This document shows, in pieces, positions 13,301-13,884 of a stretch of DNA of 13,884 nucleotides. Position numbers and translations under genes: made by a program. The stretch comes from Candidatus Heimdallarchaeota archaeon (GTDB lineage Archaea; Asgardarchaeota; Heimdallarchaeia; Heimdallarchaeales; Heimdallarchaeaceae): assembly GCA_023139025.1 (NCBI GenBank), contig JAGLOH010000023.1:1-13884 (forward strand), given 5' to 3'. Numbering within the stretch: position 1 is the stretch's first letter; every line of letters starts with the position of its first letter. A model generated the notes under the pieces. It saw nothing but the letters and a program-made list of their open reading frames with translations. It did no database searches and was not told the origin of the DNA.

Positions 13301-13884
13301 ATGTCACTTATTGATTATTGGAATCTATTATGGGGATTAATCAAAAATGATCCTAATATAGGTATAGGTATCCTCATAGCGTTGTTAGGGTTAGTTTTTC
13401 TAATTTCAGAAATTGTTACTAAAGTAAGGCATGGAACAACTTCTGAAAATCTTATGTTGGCATTTATAGCTTTAACTTTCGGTCTTGTGTTAATTTTTCT
13501 TAGTAATTGGCTAATCGCCATTGCTTTGGGATTATTTGTTTTAGCTGTTTATCAAACATATATGTTAAGAGAATCTCCTGTTTGGCGGGAATTAATGATT
13601 ATTTCAGTTGTAACATACTTTATATTTCTAGTTGGGACTGTTGGAGATAAAATATGGGAACTTGTTACTGGTGAAAAAAACGAATTGTTTACAGGTTGGG
13701 CTTACAACCTTATGCTTTATGTTTTCATAATCCTTGCTCTGATATTCTTTGGGAAAAAATTCGTACTTGTCAGTCGTTTAATGTCACCACAAATTCTATA
13801 CTTGACACTTTTTGCTCTAGCATATGTAGCACTCTATGGTGTTGGTAAATTAGTTCCAGGATTTGATAATCTTACATGGAATTA
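13301..13884 (+). CDS. Multi-spanning membrane protein, cut by the window end
   Basis: The frame is open from ATG 13301 to the last base, giving 194 residues so far. It begins MSLIDYWNLLWGLIKNDPN and continues with about six hydrophobic segments: IGIGILIALLGLVFLISEIV, LMLAFIALTFGLVLIF, WLIAIALGLFVLAVYQTY, LMIISVVTYFIFLVGTV, LMLYVFIILALIFFG and ILYLTLFALAYVALYG. Loops are short and mildly charged. No transporter, enzyme or channel motif is recognised, and the C-terminus is missing. The strong TATA box placed for leaderless transcription, and the absence of any competing long frame, support it as a real gene. Its job is unknown. Confidence 0.75.
   Translation, partial: MSLIDYWNLLWGLIKNDPNIGIGILIALLGLVFLISEIVTKVRHGTTSENLMLAFIALTFGLVLIFLSNWLIAIALGLFVLAVYQTYMLRESPVWRELMIISVVTYFIFLVGTVGDKIWELVTGEKNELFTGWAYNLMLYVFIILALIFFGKKFVLVSRLMSPQILYLTLFALAYVALYGVGKLVPGFDNLTWN

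Noticed and set aside
1..13884. CRISPR repeats, transposase, integrase or phage genes
   Set aside because: No spaced direct repeats of 25-40 bases, no terminal inverted repeats with target duplications and no mobile-element proteins were seen in any frame read.

Overview
The window reads as a stretch of an AT-rich archaeal chromosome, most probably from an Asgard (Lokiarchaeia/Heimdallarchaeia-like) genome. The archaeal evidence is direct. One tRNA carries an intron at the archaeal 37/38 position, TATA-like boxes sit 25-30 bases before several genes, at least two genes look leaderless, and others have GGTG-type Shine-Dalgarno sites. There is also a Tsr3 rRNA-modifying enzyme. The Asgard assignment is inference. 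It rests on a helix-hairpin-helix/Arf-like GTPase/roadblock-like fusion, a longin-like domain fused to a winged helix, and an alpha-SNAP-like TPR protein in one 14-kb stretch. No insertion sequence, phage gene, CRISPR array or recombination site was seen; the layout looks like ordinary chromosome with many short, separate transcription units.

Left part (1-5 kb): a YjbQ-family gene, truncated by the window edge, runs leftwards. It diverges from a TPR/alpha-SNAP-like gene. tRNA-Arg(CCT) follows, then tsr3 (an rRNA aminocarboxypropyl transferase) close behind it. Next is bshA, a glycosyltransferase resembling the first enzyme of bacillithiol synthesis. It converges on, and overlaps by 6 bases with, bshC, which resembles the last (cysteine-adding) enzyme. 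Together these suggest that the cell makes bacillithiol or a related sugar thiol; the middle enzyme BshB is not in this window.

Middle (5-9.4 kb): a 54-residue zinc-ribbon protein with a clear promoter and ribosome binding site; an eight-helix UPF0104/LPG-synthase-type membrane protein; a YfcE-like metallophosphoesterase whose start codon lies in a repeat that could fold in two alternative ways; and a 678-residue secreted, membrane-anchored surface protein.

Right part (9.5-13.9 kb): the three-domain GTPase, the intron-containing tRNA-Thr(CGT), a YegS/diacylglycerol-kinase-like lipid kinase (apparently leaderless), a protein of unknown function ending in a zinc ribbon, the longin-winged helix protein, and a multi-spanning membrane protein cut by the window end. 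The flippase-like protein and lipid kinase suggest membrane-lipid work. The GTPase, longin and TPR proteins belong to families that in eukaryotes act in membrane traffic or nutrient signalling, but nothing in the sequence shows that they work together.
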